DNA from: Nymphaea colorata
Lineage: Eukaryota; Streptophyta; Magnoliopsida; Nymphaeales; Nymphaeaceae
NCBI RefSeq assembly: GCF_008831285.2
Contig: NC_045143.1
Span: forward strand, 13,381,214-13,445,213
DNA length: 64,000 nucleotides
Reading direction: 5' to 3'
Of this stretch, positions 60,701 to 64,000 are shown in pieces. Below the pieces are notes generated by a model. It was not told where the DNA came from. It searched no databases and was given only the letters and a program-made list of their open reading frames with translations. Within the stretch, counting starts at the first letter, position 1. Each line of letters opens with the position of its first letter. The translations under genes and the position numbers were made by a program.

Positions 60701-62984
60701 CGAGGATGGAGATGAATGCATTAAAGAGGGTGAGGATGTTGATGCTGGCCTAAGATTAAATGTGGCTAGCTCGAGAGCCAAAGGGAAAGGCATCCTGCAT
60801 GAAGAGTAAAATTTCTAGCAGGAAGAGAAGAAGTGTGCCAACTAGTAGGCATGGTCATCGTGGTAGAGTAGTAGTGCAAGTATAGTATTGGATTTATCAA
60901 AAGTTTTTTTTCCTTCATATATTGCTCCAAGTGCTCAGCGCAACATCTGTGCTGCTATAGCCTCAAAAGATATGATAGAACAAGCATATATAGAAGTTGG
61001 GAGATGGTTTTTACAATGCATGTATTCCCTTCAATGCAACTAATTCATTTCATTTCCAGGCTATGGAAAATGTGATACTTCTATAGAGTCTGGATTTAAA
61101 ATGTCTTCATATCATCAGCTAAGAGGCAAAATTCCTGATGCAATAGCAAAAAAAGTAATAAAATATTGTGAAAAATTGAAATTGAGCTAGAATGAAACAG
61201 GCGGCAGCATTATGGAAGATGACGGACCAATACAAGGTTAAGACTTAAGAATACTTCTGAACTTTCTAGTTCATTGCCCTAAAGGTACTATATTCTTAAA
61301 ATCACTTGATATATCTAATGTACCTAAGACTGTTGATATTTTGTGCAATATTTTTGATAATGTTGTACAAGAAGTTAGGTCTGCAAATTTTTTACAGTTA
61401 TTATGGATAATGCTGCAAATTCTAGAGTTGTAGCCTTGCAGGAGAATTGTTGTTTCAAATTTTTTTAAAGTTCATTACTGTCATGCATAAATCTCATGCT
61501 TCAAGATCTTGGTGAACATATATGAGATGAGTTTAACAATGCCAAGGGATCACAAATTTTTTTTATAATCATGTACACATATTGAGTCTCATGATTGGTA
61601 TCATCTTAGCTTTTGTCAACTCAGTTTCTTGTGTAATCAAGCTTTAAGTCTTTCACCAAAGGCCTGAATTTTCATCTTTTGTCATATTGTTTGTACTTCT
61701 ATCACATGTAGTCATGTACAACATGTTTCGACTGATACAGTTTCTTGTTTACCTTTGACCTCACATCCCTTTTCCTCTTCATCTATTTTTAGCCCATAAG
61801 ATTTATTTCTTCAGACATCTAGCTTGTGTTTCTTGAAAATTACCTGGCACTTGGTGTATTGGGATCTAGAAATATTTTGTAATGAATGTACCGGAAAACC
61901 TTCTTTGGATTTGCCCAAGAAGGCAAGAACTTTGGGCTTCATTTATTTTTGTCTGGGATGGCTTGCTTTGAGTTTGGTGCATTTCATGTAATAGGTTTGT
62001 ATGGCCCTGGAATATGGGTGTCTGATCTAACGGCTAACCGGAAAAGTACAGCCTGTAAAGTGTAAACCCTTCATGGGGCATGGAGGGTTTTGATCCTTTT
62101 GTTCTAGGAGGGAATAGCTTCTCACATACTGCAGCAGGCACCTTGAGAATATTAGCAGGTCTATTCCATCTTATTGCATGACCAGACATGGACAACATAT
62201 AGGTAAATTATCAATTTACAATAATAAAACAAAATGAAAACCAAATCTTGTATGAATCACACAGACCAACAGAAATTAACCAAATCTTGTATGAATCACA
62301 CAGACCAACAGAAATTAACTGCAAAACCATGTATTACGTTGATCTATAGGTATCTTCATACCAGCTGGAAGAACAGCAAGATCGCAATCAGTCATATGAC
62401 AGAATAATCGGCATTTTGTATAGGCATAATTCCACATAGTCTTGTGTCTCTCTAAGTGATCAGGAGTGAGATTTAATATGACTGCCACCTGGATTCCACA
62501 GAAAAGGTAAGCTGAATGATAAAATCACGATAAGAAAGGGAAAGAAACTTGCTTCAGATTCGGTCATCACATACAGAGGGATGCAAGTACTTATTCGGAA
62601 TCTCCAACTGATAGCTGCTCACCTCCACAACTGCAACCTAAGTATCGGGGTAATTATGTAAGGCTAAAATTATAAAAGAAATAATTAAATAGTGGTTTCA
62701 TTTATCATTATAGATTATACCACATCCAAAGAATGGTTACCAGGTCAACTATGGTCAATGTCTACAAGTCATTAAGCTTCTTACCAATATTCTGGAGATA
62801 ATTGTTATATACCAAAAATCTGAAAAACTAAGGCCTTATGTGTAAGGATAAAAGTGAGTGTGAAGATAATTCAACTTACCTGGAATTGGGATTCACCAGA
62901 TCCCATACACTGTAAAGCAGCCTTTGAAAGTGGATTTCCAAAATTTCCTCCAACAAAAGCCTTGATGCCAGAATGCTGAAGTAG
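27647..62984 (-). CDS. murD: MurD-like UDP-N-acetylmuramoyl-L-alanine:D-glutamate ligase, 3' nine exons (5' end outside window)
   Basis: Family role: MurD adds D-glutamate to UDP-MurNAc-L-Ala with ATP, the second amino-acid step of the peptidoglycan stem peptide. In plants it is expected in the plastid stroma. Minus-strand exons, 5' to 3': 62984-62880, 62637-62575, 62488-62362, 53852-53770, 53681-53465, 43438-43311, 34433-34356, 32561-32441, 27750-27647. Phases join without a break to 341 codons plus TGA (1026 nt). Visible motifs in order: [37 protein letters not shown] (Lys equivalent to the carbamylated K198 of E. coli MurD), [54 protein letters not shown]. These follow the order of bacterial MurD (about 440 aa). 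The N domain, P-loop (TGTNGKS-type) and any transit peptide lie beyond base 64000. MurD is preferred over MurC, MurE or MurF because of the DSKATN and CASFDEF blocks. Introns are 242, 86, 8509, 88, 10026, 8877, 1794 and 4690 bp. Expression is not shown by the sequence. Confidence 0.93.
27895..28235. mobile_element. 341-bp MITE, TIR CTAAGTCACATGGGTAC, 8-bp TSD, in the last murD intron
   Basis: Perfect 17-bp terminal inverted repeats (CTAAGTCACATGGGTAC and its reverse complement) flanked by the exact duplication CTTATGGG (27887-27894 and 28236-28243). The 8-bp duplication points to hAT mobilisation. Subterminal regions repeat GTACCCGTACCC-like words. A diverged relative in opposite orientation lies near 43.8-44.16 kb in another murD intron. 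Confidence 0.87.
28440..29903 (+). pseudogene. Copia reverse transcriptase and RNase H (nearly complete, frameshifted)
   Basis: Early part across frames: [20 protein letters not shown]-like. Then one long frame (28651-29445) with [33 protein letters not shown], the catalytic [29 protein letters not shown] and [16 protein letters not shown] frameshift near 29300 moves to the RNase H frame with [49 protein letters not shown] and [14 protein letters not shown]. The catalytic D, E and D are kept. Upstream stops and the missing 5' half make it inactive. Confidence 0.85.
29898..30172 (+). repeat. Probable 3' LTR of the truncated copia element
   Basis: Starts TGCTAAGATTG right after the purine tract AAGGGGGGC and includes a CT-rich 3' part near 30080-30150. 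The end at GTTACA is a guess from the TG...CA rule. No 5' LTR partner. Confidence 0.5.
30312..30539 (-). pseudogene. Copia gag remnant (minus strand)
   Basis: The 75-codon frame reads [19 protein letters not shown], then [20 protein letters not shown], resembling the copia gag helix region (Y...(I/M)K.....A.IG.....E......GL...Y). It lies opposite to and right of the truncated copia element, so it is a separate old fragment. Confidence 0.5.
30540..32440. other. Rest of the last murD intron: no gene recognised
   Basis: Contains a TA-rich patch (30750-30800), inverted GC-richer blocks near 30655-30710 and 31065-31110 (both with GATGCAGGTGTGG-like words, perhaps MITE ends), and the AGATCTGA-rich stretch listed separately. 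Confidence 0.4.
31266..31560. repeat. Degenerate repeat region rich in AGATCTGA words
   Basis: The word AGATCTGA, or one-base variants such as AGATCTAA or AGATCTGC, recurs at uneven 20-60 bp spacing across about 295 bp, several times preceded by TGTC. The longest frame (31155-31463) is a by-product of this repetition. Function unknown. Confidence 0.6.
32441..32561 (-). CDS. murD: murD exon h, 121 nt, phase 0 to 1
   Basis: Encodes [20 protein letters not shown], then [13 protein letters not shown] plus one base, the C-terminal Rossmann-like domain of MurD. The acceptor is TGGCAG and the donor is GTATGT. No internal stops. Confidence 0.93.
32817..33013. repeat. Tandem duplication, unit about 99 bp, in murD intron g-h
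   Basis: Units 32817-32915 and 32916-33013 both run from CCTTGTCATTTG through TTCTACTTAACTCCCA to CTTTTAACATC, with a few substitutions and a short indel. Confidence 0.9.
33014..34355. other. murD intron g-h remainder: no gene recognised
   Basis: AT-rich intron sequence with a CT/CA/TA-rich microsatellite patch at about 33850-33905. No protein-like ORFs. Confidence 0.5.
34356..34433 (-). CDS. murD: murD exon g, 78 nt, phase 0 to 0
   Basis: Encodes [20 protein letters not shown] then HKAVIT, matching the MurD segment after the LLGG loop (GF..L). The acceptor is TGTTAG and the donor is GTAAGT. Although isolated by 8.9 kb and 1.8 kb of intron, its reading frame is open and in phase with both neighbours. 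Confidence 0.92.
34434..36284. other. murD intron f-g, right of exon g: no gene recognised
   Basis: No ORF with recognisable domains. The stretch at about 35230-35900 has a different, CT-richer composition than its flanks and may be an old repeat. Confidence 0.4.
36285..36610 (+). pseudogene. Old copia RT fragment next to the complete copia element
   Basis: Reads [20 protein letters not shown] then KFSKALFF, the [17 protein letters not shown] motif of copia RT, followed by degenerate YVNMM (from YVDDM). It is interrupted by the insertion at 36619. No clear continuation was found right of 41770. Confidence 0.7.
36619..36745 (+). repeat. 5' LTR of the 36.6-kb copia, truncated
   Basis: The first about 127 bp match the 3' LTR (TGTTGACATATG through GAATTCTTAGAGAGAGT). 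After that the match stops. The second half of the LTR and the TGGTATCAGAGC primer site are absent. Confidence 0.75.
37190..38240 (+). pseudogene. Copia gag with zinc knuckle (36.6-kb element)
   Basis: Reads [20 protein letters not shown] and [15 protein letters not shown], then a stop at about 37529. It continues [39 protein letters not shown] and the CCHC knuckle [14 protein letters not shown] near 37960-38000. A further TAG (near 38240) replaces the Trp before IVDSGAT, the protease active site. The following HHM residues are lost through a 7-bp deletion relative to the 46-kb element. Confidence 0.85.
38560..39600 (+). pseudogene. Copia integrase (36.6-kb element)
   Basis: Zinc-finger end [15 protein letters not shown], core [23 protein letters not shown] and [14 protein letters not shown] (D, D, E positions). 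The preceding region (about 38440-38560) carries a small imperfect duplication of CTTTTATCTG...AGCAAGATTACATAGGA, and a 27-bp in-frame duplication (KLDPKSINV then KLDPMSIKG) occurs near 39340-39385. A frame change follows near 39430-39480. Confidence 0.85.
39476..41480 (+). pseudogene. Copia reverse transcriptase and RNase H (36.6-kb element)
   Basis: [42 protein letters not shown] and [20 protein letters not shown], then a stop and frameshift near 40393-40430. It resumes with [28 protein letters not shown] and [20 protein letters not shown]. RNase H at about 41035-41480 includes [15 protein letters not shown] and [14 protein letters not shown], then another frameshift. Ends with the purine tract TTGAGAGGGAG before the LTR. 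Confidence 0.85.
41526..41765 (+). repeat. 3' LTR of the 36.6-kb copia (240 bp)
   Basis: Starts CGTTGACATATG (first base mutated from T) and ends TTCTACA just before the duplication ACAAG. Same length as the LTRs of the 46-kb relative. Confidence 0.85.
41771..43310. other. murD intron f-g, left of exon f: no gene; possible solo LTR
   Basis: No protein-like ORF. The stretch at about 42560-42870 has a TATA-like GTATAAATAGTA after a CT-rich stretch and a long pyrimidine-rich 3' part, which would fit a solo LTR, but no TG...CA ends or duplication could be fixed. Confidence 0.35.
43311..43438 (-). CDS. murD: murD exon f, 128 nt, phase 1 to 0
   Basis: Completes a Val codon, then [20 protein letters not shown] and on to [15 protein letters not shown] and the LLGG..K loop are diagnostic of MurD. 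The acceptor is TGACAG and the donor is GTGAAA after GCAAAG. It lies between two long introns (10.0 and 8.9 kb) filled by copia elements. Confidence 0.95.
43805..44160. mobile_element. Diverged relative of the 27.9-kb MITE, opposite orientation
   Basis: Shares, in reverse complement, the GGGTACAGGGATACGGCA block, the run of A-rich words around AAATAACACAAAAAAA, CATTATATGTTAATGAACAATAACTCTA and the GATATGGGTAC ends with the 27895-28235 MITE. The termini are mutated and no target duplication is visible. Confidence 0.65.
44410..46141 (-). mobile_element. Older copia element (minus strand), 3' part
   Basis: Reading the minus strand from 46141 down: [58 protein letters not shown] and [10 protein letters not shown] (RT). 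Then [35 protein letters not shown] and [13 protein letters not shown] (RNase H). A purine tract (CTTGAGGGGAAG) lies near 44620-44635 with an LTR starting TGTTGGAAAATAAG below it. Related to the 54.6-kb copia. Its 5' part continues beyond the young insertion at 51468. Confidence 0.78.
46142..46381 (-). repeat. 3' LTR of the young copia (240 bp)
   Basis: One mismatch against the 5' LTR at 51228-51467. Adjacent to purine tract and target duplication GTTCT (46137-46141). Confidence 0.95.
46376..48830 (-). pseudogene. Young copia integrase C-terminus, reverse transcriptase and RNase H
   Basis: About 800 codons open. It begins in the integrase ([18 protein letters not shown], then the copia C-terminal domain). 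RT motifs: [53 protein letters not shown], the catalytic [14 protein letters not shown] and [13 protein letters not shown]. RNase [49 protein letters not shown] and [13 protein letters not shown]. Catalytic Asp/Glu residues are kept. The stop codon lies inside the 3' LTR. Protein-level integrity fits recent activity of the family. Confidence 0.93.
48790..50220 (-). pseudogene. Young copia gag C-terminus, protease and integrase
   Basis: In frame with the preceding gag: [20 protein letters not shown], zinc knuckle [14 protein letters not shown] near 49980-49935, protease active site [14 protein letters not shown] near 49695, integrase zinc finger HERLGHL then CDVCQFAKH, core [10 protein letters not shown] and FRSDNAREY. 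The frame is lost near 48825-48835 in a run of C (TACCCCCCTC), where one base is missing compared with the 36.6-kb element. The true frame continues as the RT ORF. Confidence 0.9.
50221..50727 (-). pseudogene. Young copia gag, N-terminal part, ends at a premature TAG
   Basis: Starts at [18 protein letters not shown] (start codon 50727-50725). Continues [34 protein letters not shown] and [19 protein letters not shown], ending RCPHD then TAG at 50223-50221. Translation continues in the same frame beyond the stop. The related copy at 37.7 kb has Gln at this place, so a C-to-T change of a CAG/CAA codon is the likely cause. An upstream ATG at 50760 in frame is possible, but the MADSS start is preferred. 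Confidence 0.88.
50790..51180 (-). other. CpG-dense, GC-rich 5' leader of the young copia
   Basis: Between PBS and gag start lies about 390 bp of CGGCGG/GACGTCGGCGTCGG-type short repeats, in sharp contrast to the AT-rich surroundings. Long ORFs here on both strands (Ser/Gly/Ala-rich) are by-products of the composition. The many undecayed CpGs fit a recent insertion. Confidence 0.8.
51216..51227 (-). promoter_or_regulatory. Primer-binding site TGGTATCAGAGC of the young copia
   Basis: Twelve bases complementary to the 3' end of initiator-Met tRNA, the common copia primer, directly adjoining the 5' LTR. Confidence 0.92.
51228..51467 (-). repeat. 5' LTR of the young copia (240 bp)
   Basis: On the minus strand runs from TGTTGACGGG to GTTTCTACA. 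Differs from the 3' LTR by one base (ACAAAGG here versus ACAGAGG, plus-strand reading). Followed by target duplication GTTCT at 51468-51472. Confidence 0.95.
51473..52594 (-). mobile_element. Older copia element (minus strand), 5' part, rearranged
   Basis: Directly right of the young insertion the minus strand reads [17 protein letters not shown], then a deletion, then [16 protein letters not shown] in a shifted frame. The last motif continues at 46141, which proves the nested insertion. Further right, 52434-52132 holds a possible gag start ([20 protein letters not shown]) and 52594-52583 the complement of a TGGTATCAGAGC primer site. The 51940-52100 stretch resembles the LTR at 44410-44618. 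The integrase and most of gag are missing. Confidence 0.6.
52583..52594 (-). promoter_or_regulatory. Copia primer-binding site (TGGTATCAGAGC), older element
   Basis: An exact 12-base match on the minus strand. The adjoining LTR start is not clean (TATAGG on the plus strand), so the ownership of this site is uncertain. Confidence 0.6.
52600..53464. other. murD intron e-f, next to exon e: no gene recognised
   Basis: AT-rich, may include LTR sequence of the older copia in its first 200 bp. No protein-like ORF except exon e, which starts at 53465. Confidence 0.45.
53465..53681 (-). CDS. murD: murD exon e, 217 nt, phase 0 to 1 (largest visible exon)
   Basis: Encodes [13 protein letters not shown], then [19 protein letters not shown], and ends [13 protein letters not shown] plus one base. 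It covers the end of the central domain (NHNFQNA, equivalent to GRHNLLNA of E. coli) and the PHR motif at the C-domain border. The acceptor is taken as GCAG just before ATG GTG. An AAG acceptor 9 nt upstream in the same frame would add three residues. The donor is GTGAAT. Confidence 0.92.
53770..53852 (-). CDS. murD: murD exon d, 83 nt, phase 1 to 0, GC donor
   Basis: Encodes (D)[19 protein letters not shown] and IGDLPGLK, matching the loop between the central domain's two halves. The acceptor is AAATAG. The donor is AAG followed by GCAAGT, a canonical GC-AG intron donor. It is separated from exon c by an 8.5-kb intron that holds a copia element and a dead hAT gene. Confidence 0.87.
53853..54609. 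other. murD intron c-d, next to exon d: no feature
   Basis: AT-rich intron sequence between exon d and the copia target site. Confidence 0.5.
54615..54847 (+). repeat. 5' LTR of the 54.6-kb copia (233 bp)
   Basis: TGTTGAATAAT to CCAGCAACA. Ends in a CT-rich stretch longer than in the 3' copy. Confidence 0.93.
54848..54859 (+). promoter_or_regulatory. Primer-binding site TGGTATCAGAGC
   Basis: Directly follows the 5' LTR. Complementary to initiator-Met tRNA 3' end. Confidence 0.93.
55547..56440 (+). pseudogene. Copia gag with zinc knuckle (54.6-kb element)
   Basis: Starts [20 protein letters not shown], then [10 protein letters not shown] and a stop at 55679. It continues in broken frames ([30 protein letters not shown]) to [18 protein letters not shown] and the CCHC knuckle [14 protein letters not shown] near 56300-56340, after an Arg/Gly-rich stretch. 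UBN2-type gag. Several stops. Confidence 0.85.
56482..57915 (+). pseudogene. Copia protease remnant and integrase (54.6-kb element)
   Basis: The protease site reads [11 protein letters not shown] where D-S-G-A is expected, so the catalytic Ser-Gly is lost. The integrase follows: [34 protein letters not shown], the second Asp in [12 protein letters not shown] and [20 protein letters not shown] (third position Glu), then [15 protein letters not shown]. Stops at about 57107 and 57339. Confidence 0.87.
58300..59110 (+). pseudogene. Copia reverse transcriptase (54.6-kb element)
   Basis: Reads [40 protein letters not shown], then in shifted frames the QLDV.NAFL and [13 protein letters not shown] region, [14 protein letters not shown], a stop, and [16 protein letters not shown] with [19 protein letters not shown] is intact. 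It closely resembles the older minus-strand copia at 44.4-46.1 kb ([12 protein letters not shown], then AWFHK.SEV), so both belong to one family. Confidence 0.87.
59120..59445 (+). pseudogene. Copia RNase H with internal deletion (54.6-kb element)
   Basis: Reads [20 protein letters not shown], then jumps near 59212 to [20 protein letters not shown] and [12 protein letters not shown], ending [14 protein letters not shown]. The catalytic YSDADW and SS.EAEY blocks are missing, so RNase H is inactive by deletion. Confidence 0.82.
59452..59669 (+). repeat. 3' LTR of the 54.6-kb copia (218 bp)
   Basis: Pairs with 54615-54847. About ten differences are visible, mostly in the CT-rich end. Followed by target duplication GATAG. 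Confidence 0.93.
59675..60955. other. Intron sequence with GGCCC-rich MITE-like blocks
   Basis: No gene. Blocks at about 59925-60060 and 60430-60600 are rich in GGCCCA/GGGCC words like the arms of the 23463 MITE and may be decayed hAT ends around the transposase remnant to the right. No clean TIR or duplication was found. Confidence 0.4.
60960..61475 (+). pseudogene. hAT-family transposase remnant (DUF659-like)
   Basis: Frames give [20 protein letters not shown], then after a frameshift [18 protein letters not shown] and [13 protein letters not shown], stop, [16 protein letters not shown], stop, and [19 protein letters not shown] with [15 protein letters not shown]. Another frameshift leads to [12 protein letters not shown]. 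This is the DUF659 segment of plant hAT transposases (PFN...NS..F.PM, then G..(I/M)..DGW.D, F(L/V)..(C/S)P.G..FL.S.D, TDNA.N). At least two stops and two frameshifts. The catalytic parts beyond are not visible. Confidence 0.78.
61476..62241. other. murD intron c-d, next to exon c: no feature recognised
   Basis: No protein-like ORF in any frame. Confidence 0.5.
62242..62319. repeat. Perfect 39-bp tandem duplication close to murD exon c
   Basis: 62242-62280 and 62281-62319 are identical (CAAATCTTGTATGAATC...AAATTAAC). It lies 43 bp below the exon c donor, inside the intron. Confidence 0.97.
62362..62488 (-). CDS. murD: murD exon c, 127 nt, phase 0 to 1
   Basis: Begins [18 protein letters not shown] and includes [10 protein letters not shown], ending in LAVLPA plus one base. 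The PDHLERH and TKCR motifs are the Mg-binding histidine region and the carbamylated-lysine region. The donor is taken as GTATGA after GCTG because this gives the right phase for exon d. A GTAATA further on is the alternative and would break the phase. Confidence 0.9.
62575..62637 (-). CDS. murD: murD exon b, 63 nt, phase 0 to 0
   Basis: Encodes [20 protein letters not shown] plus S. The VEVSSYQLE block is the central-domain strand carrying the metal-binding glutamate of Mur ligases. The acceptor is ACTTAG and the donor is GTATGT. A GTGAGC lies inside the exon (within GAG GTG AGC) but must be read as coding to keep this motif. Confidence 0.93.
62880..62984 (-). CDS. murD: murD exon a (first visible), 105 nt, phase 0 to 0
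   Basis: Encodes [20 protein letters not shown] and continues to GESQFQ. This is the MurD segment just after the ATP P-loop helix. The acceptor CAG lies at 62987-62985 and the donor is GTAAGT after CCAATTCCAG. The preceding exon, which should carry the P-loop, is not within 62985-64000. Confidence 0.92.
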
Positions 62985-64000
62985 CTGTCTTCAAGATAAA
63001 CCCAAGTGAGTTTGAAGTTGAGGATGATCAAGAGAAATAAGTTATTCTATGAATATACGTTCTGTTTACAGAAACAAGTCTCCGAGCAACTGTTTCCATG
63101 TATACACTGGGACTGAAATTAGACTATACCAGATTTCAATCATAGTTCTCTCTTACTCCTCCTGAAATCAGAAATCTATCATACTCAGGACCGTCGTTAA
63201 CCATAGAGGAGAATCAAATGGCTCCTACTGACTGTGTCTACACTGTGTTAGTAGAACTCATGGAGAACACAGCATGGGATCAACTGTCCACCTAGATGTT
63301 TCCACTTTCCACTATATTCCTAAGTTGGTGCTGCTAATTATTGATAAGTACTAGTAAAGATTTTAGGGCTTGGTGATTAGAAATAAAAGTTCTAAAGCTG
63401 AGGCCCTAACTCCTCCACAAACACAGATAGGTTTTCCCCTGTTGACTCCAAAAGACCAATTTCATTCAGTTTAGGCATAAAACCAACTTCACTGATTTAC
63501 CCATCCATAACCAAGATTTGCTCAAATAAGGCCAACCATATTGAGAACTTATCTCAAAAGATAAAACTGACTCTATGCATGTCTGCCCTTGGCACACTCA
63601 AAAGAAGTGAACAGACGCCAACTAAGGTTAAGAAGCATGACATTGCAAGAAAACCAGATATAGATACAAATTTATATCTCATACACAAAACACTCTGTCA
63701 AGAGAGCTCTTTTCATACTAAATCAACAGGAGCTTGAGGTCTAAGGCACAAAAAATTGTCATTCACACACTCAACAGGAGGCTTCAAAGAAGCATACATA
63801 GGAGAGGACCGTTTAGGACCTTAAATATACAAAATGAGGAGCCACCAGAATCTTCAGCATCTAGAAATCCAGCGGTTAGAGAGTCCAACAACTCTCTCAA
63901 CTGACAACTCTCAGCAATAAAAAGTACAAAAATAAAATGAGAAAGTACAAAAAAGAAGAAAAATGAAGACATAAAAAAGATGATAAAAAACTAATTCCTA
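62985..64000. other. Upstream murD intron (or 5' sequence): no exon recognised
   Basis: The acceptor of exon a (phase 0) requires an upstream exon with the P-loop. No TGTNGKS-type translation or N-domain was found in this kilobase on the minus strand, so the intron most likely continues past the window edge. Confidence 0.6.

Noticed and set aside
62985-64000. Search for the P-loop exon of murD
   Set aside because: No TGTNGKS-like translation on the minus strand. The short ORF at 63784-63972 is Phe-rich and has no ligase features.
1-64000. CRISPR arrays, rRNA, tRNA genes, bacterial-type operons or phage genes
   Set aside because: None seen. All regular repeats are LTRs, MITEs, TRIM copies, local duplications or microsatellites.

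Overview
The window reads as nuclear DNA from a seed plant, most likely a flowering plant. It is AT-rich, intron-rich, and dominated by Ty1/copia and Ty3/gypsy LTR retrotransposons, with hAT-type MITEs, a TRIM and long microsatellites. There are no bacterial operons, CRISPR arrays, rRNA or recognisable tRNA genes. The species cannot be named from the sequence.

The one host gene I can support runs right to left on the minus strand from 62984 to 27647. It is the 3' two-thirds of a MurD-type UDP-N-acetylmuramoyl-L-alanine:D-glutamate ligase, a peptidoglycan enzyme of cyanobacterial type expected to work in the plastid. Nine exons (1026 nt, 341 codons plus stop) were found by reading the minus strand. 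Their phases all fit, there is no internal stop, and the ligase motifs are kept. The 5' exons (Rossmann-like N domain and ATP P-loop) lie beyond base 64000. Introns total about 34.3 kb, and the four longest each carry copia DNA.

Layout: 1-5448 is a decayed gypsy (Tat/Ogre-like) element whose gag region is split by a TRIM with three LTRs. 5449-20637 is a second gypsy element of the same type with LTRs of about 3.2-3.4 kb, inserted into the first; the right part of the first resumes at 20638-21650. Both carry a plant-mobile-domain-like ORF ahead of gag. 21.65-27.6 kb is intergenic, with GAGCTC-rich inverted-repeat elements, a hAT MITE with an exact 8-bp target duplication, and a CT/TG microsatellite.

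27647-62984 is the MurD gene. Its last intron holds a MITE and a 5'-truncated copia. The next long intron holds a copia at 36619-41765 (target duplication ACAAG). The next holds a very young copia at 46142-51467 (LTRs differ at one base of 240; target duplication GTTCT) nested in an older copia. The fourth holds a copia at 54615-59669 (target duplication GATAG) plus a dead hAT transposase. 62985-64000 is intron or upstream sequence with nothing recognisable.

The transposons are parasites of the locus rather than partners. The biological interest is that the MurD reading frame and splice sites have stayed intact through heavy insertion, which implies that the gene is, or recently was, under selection.
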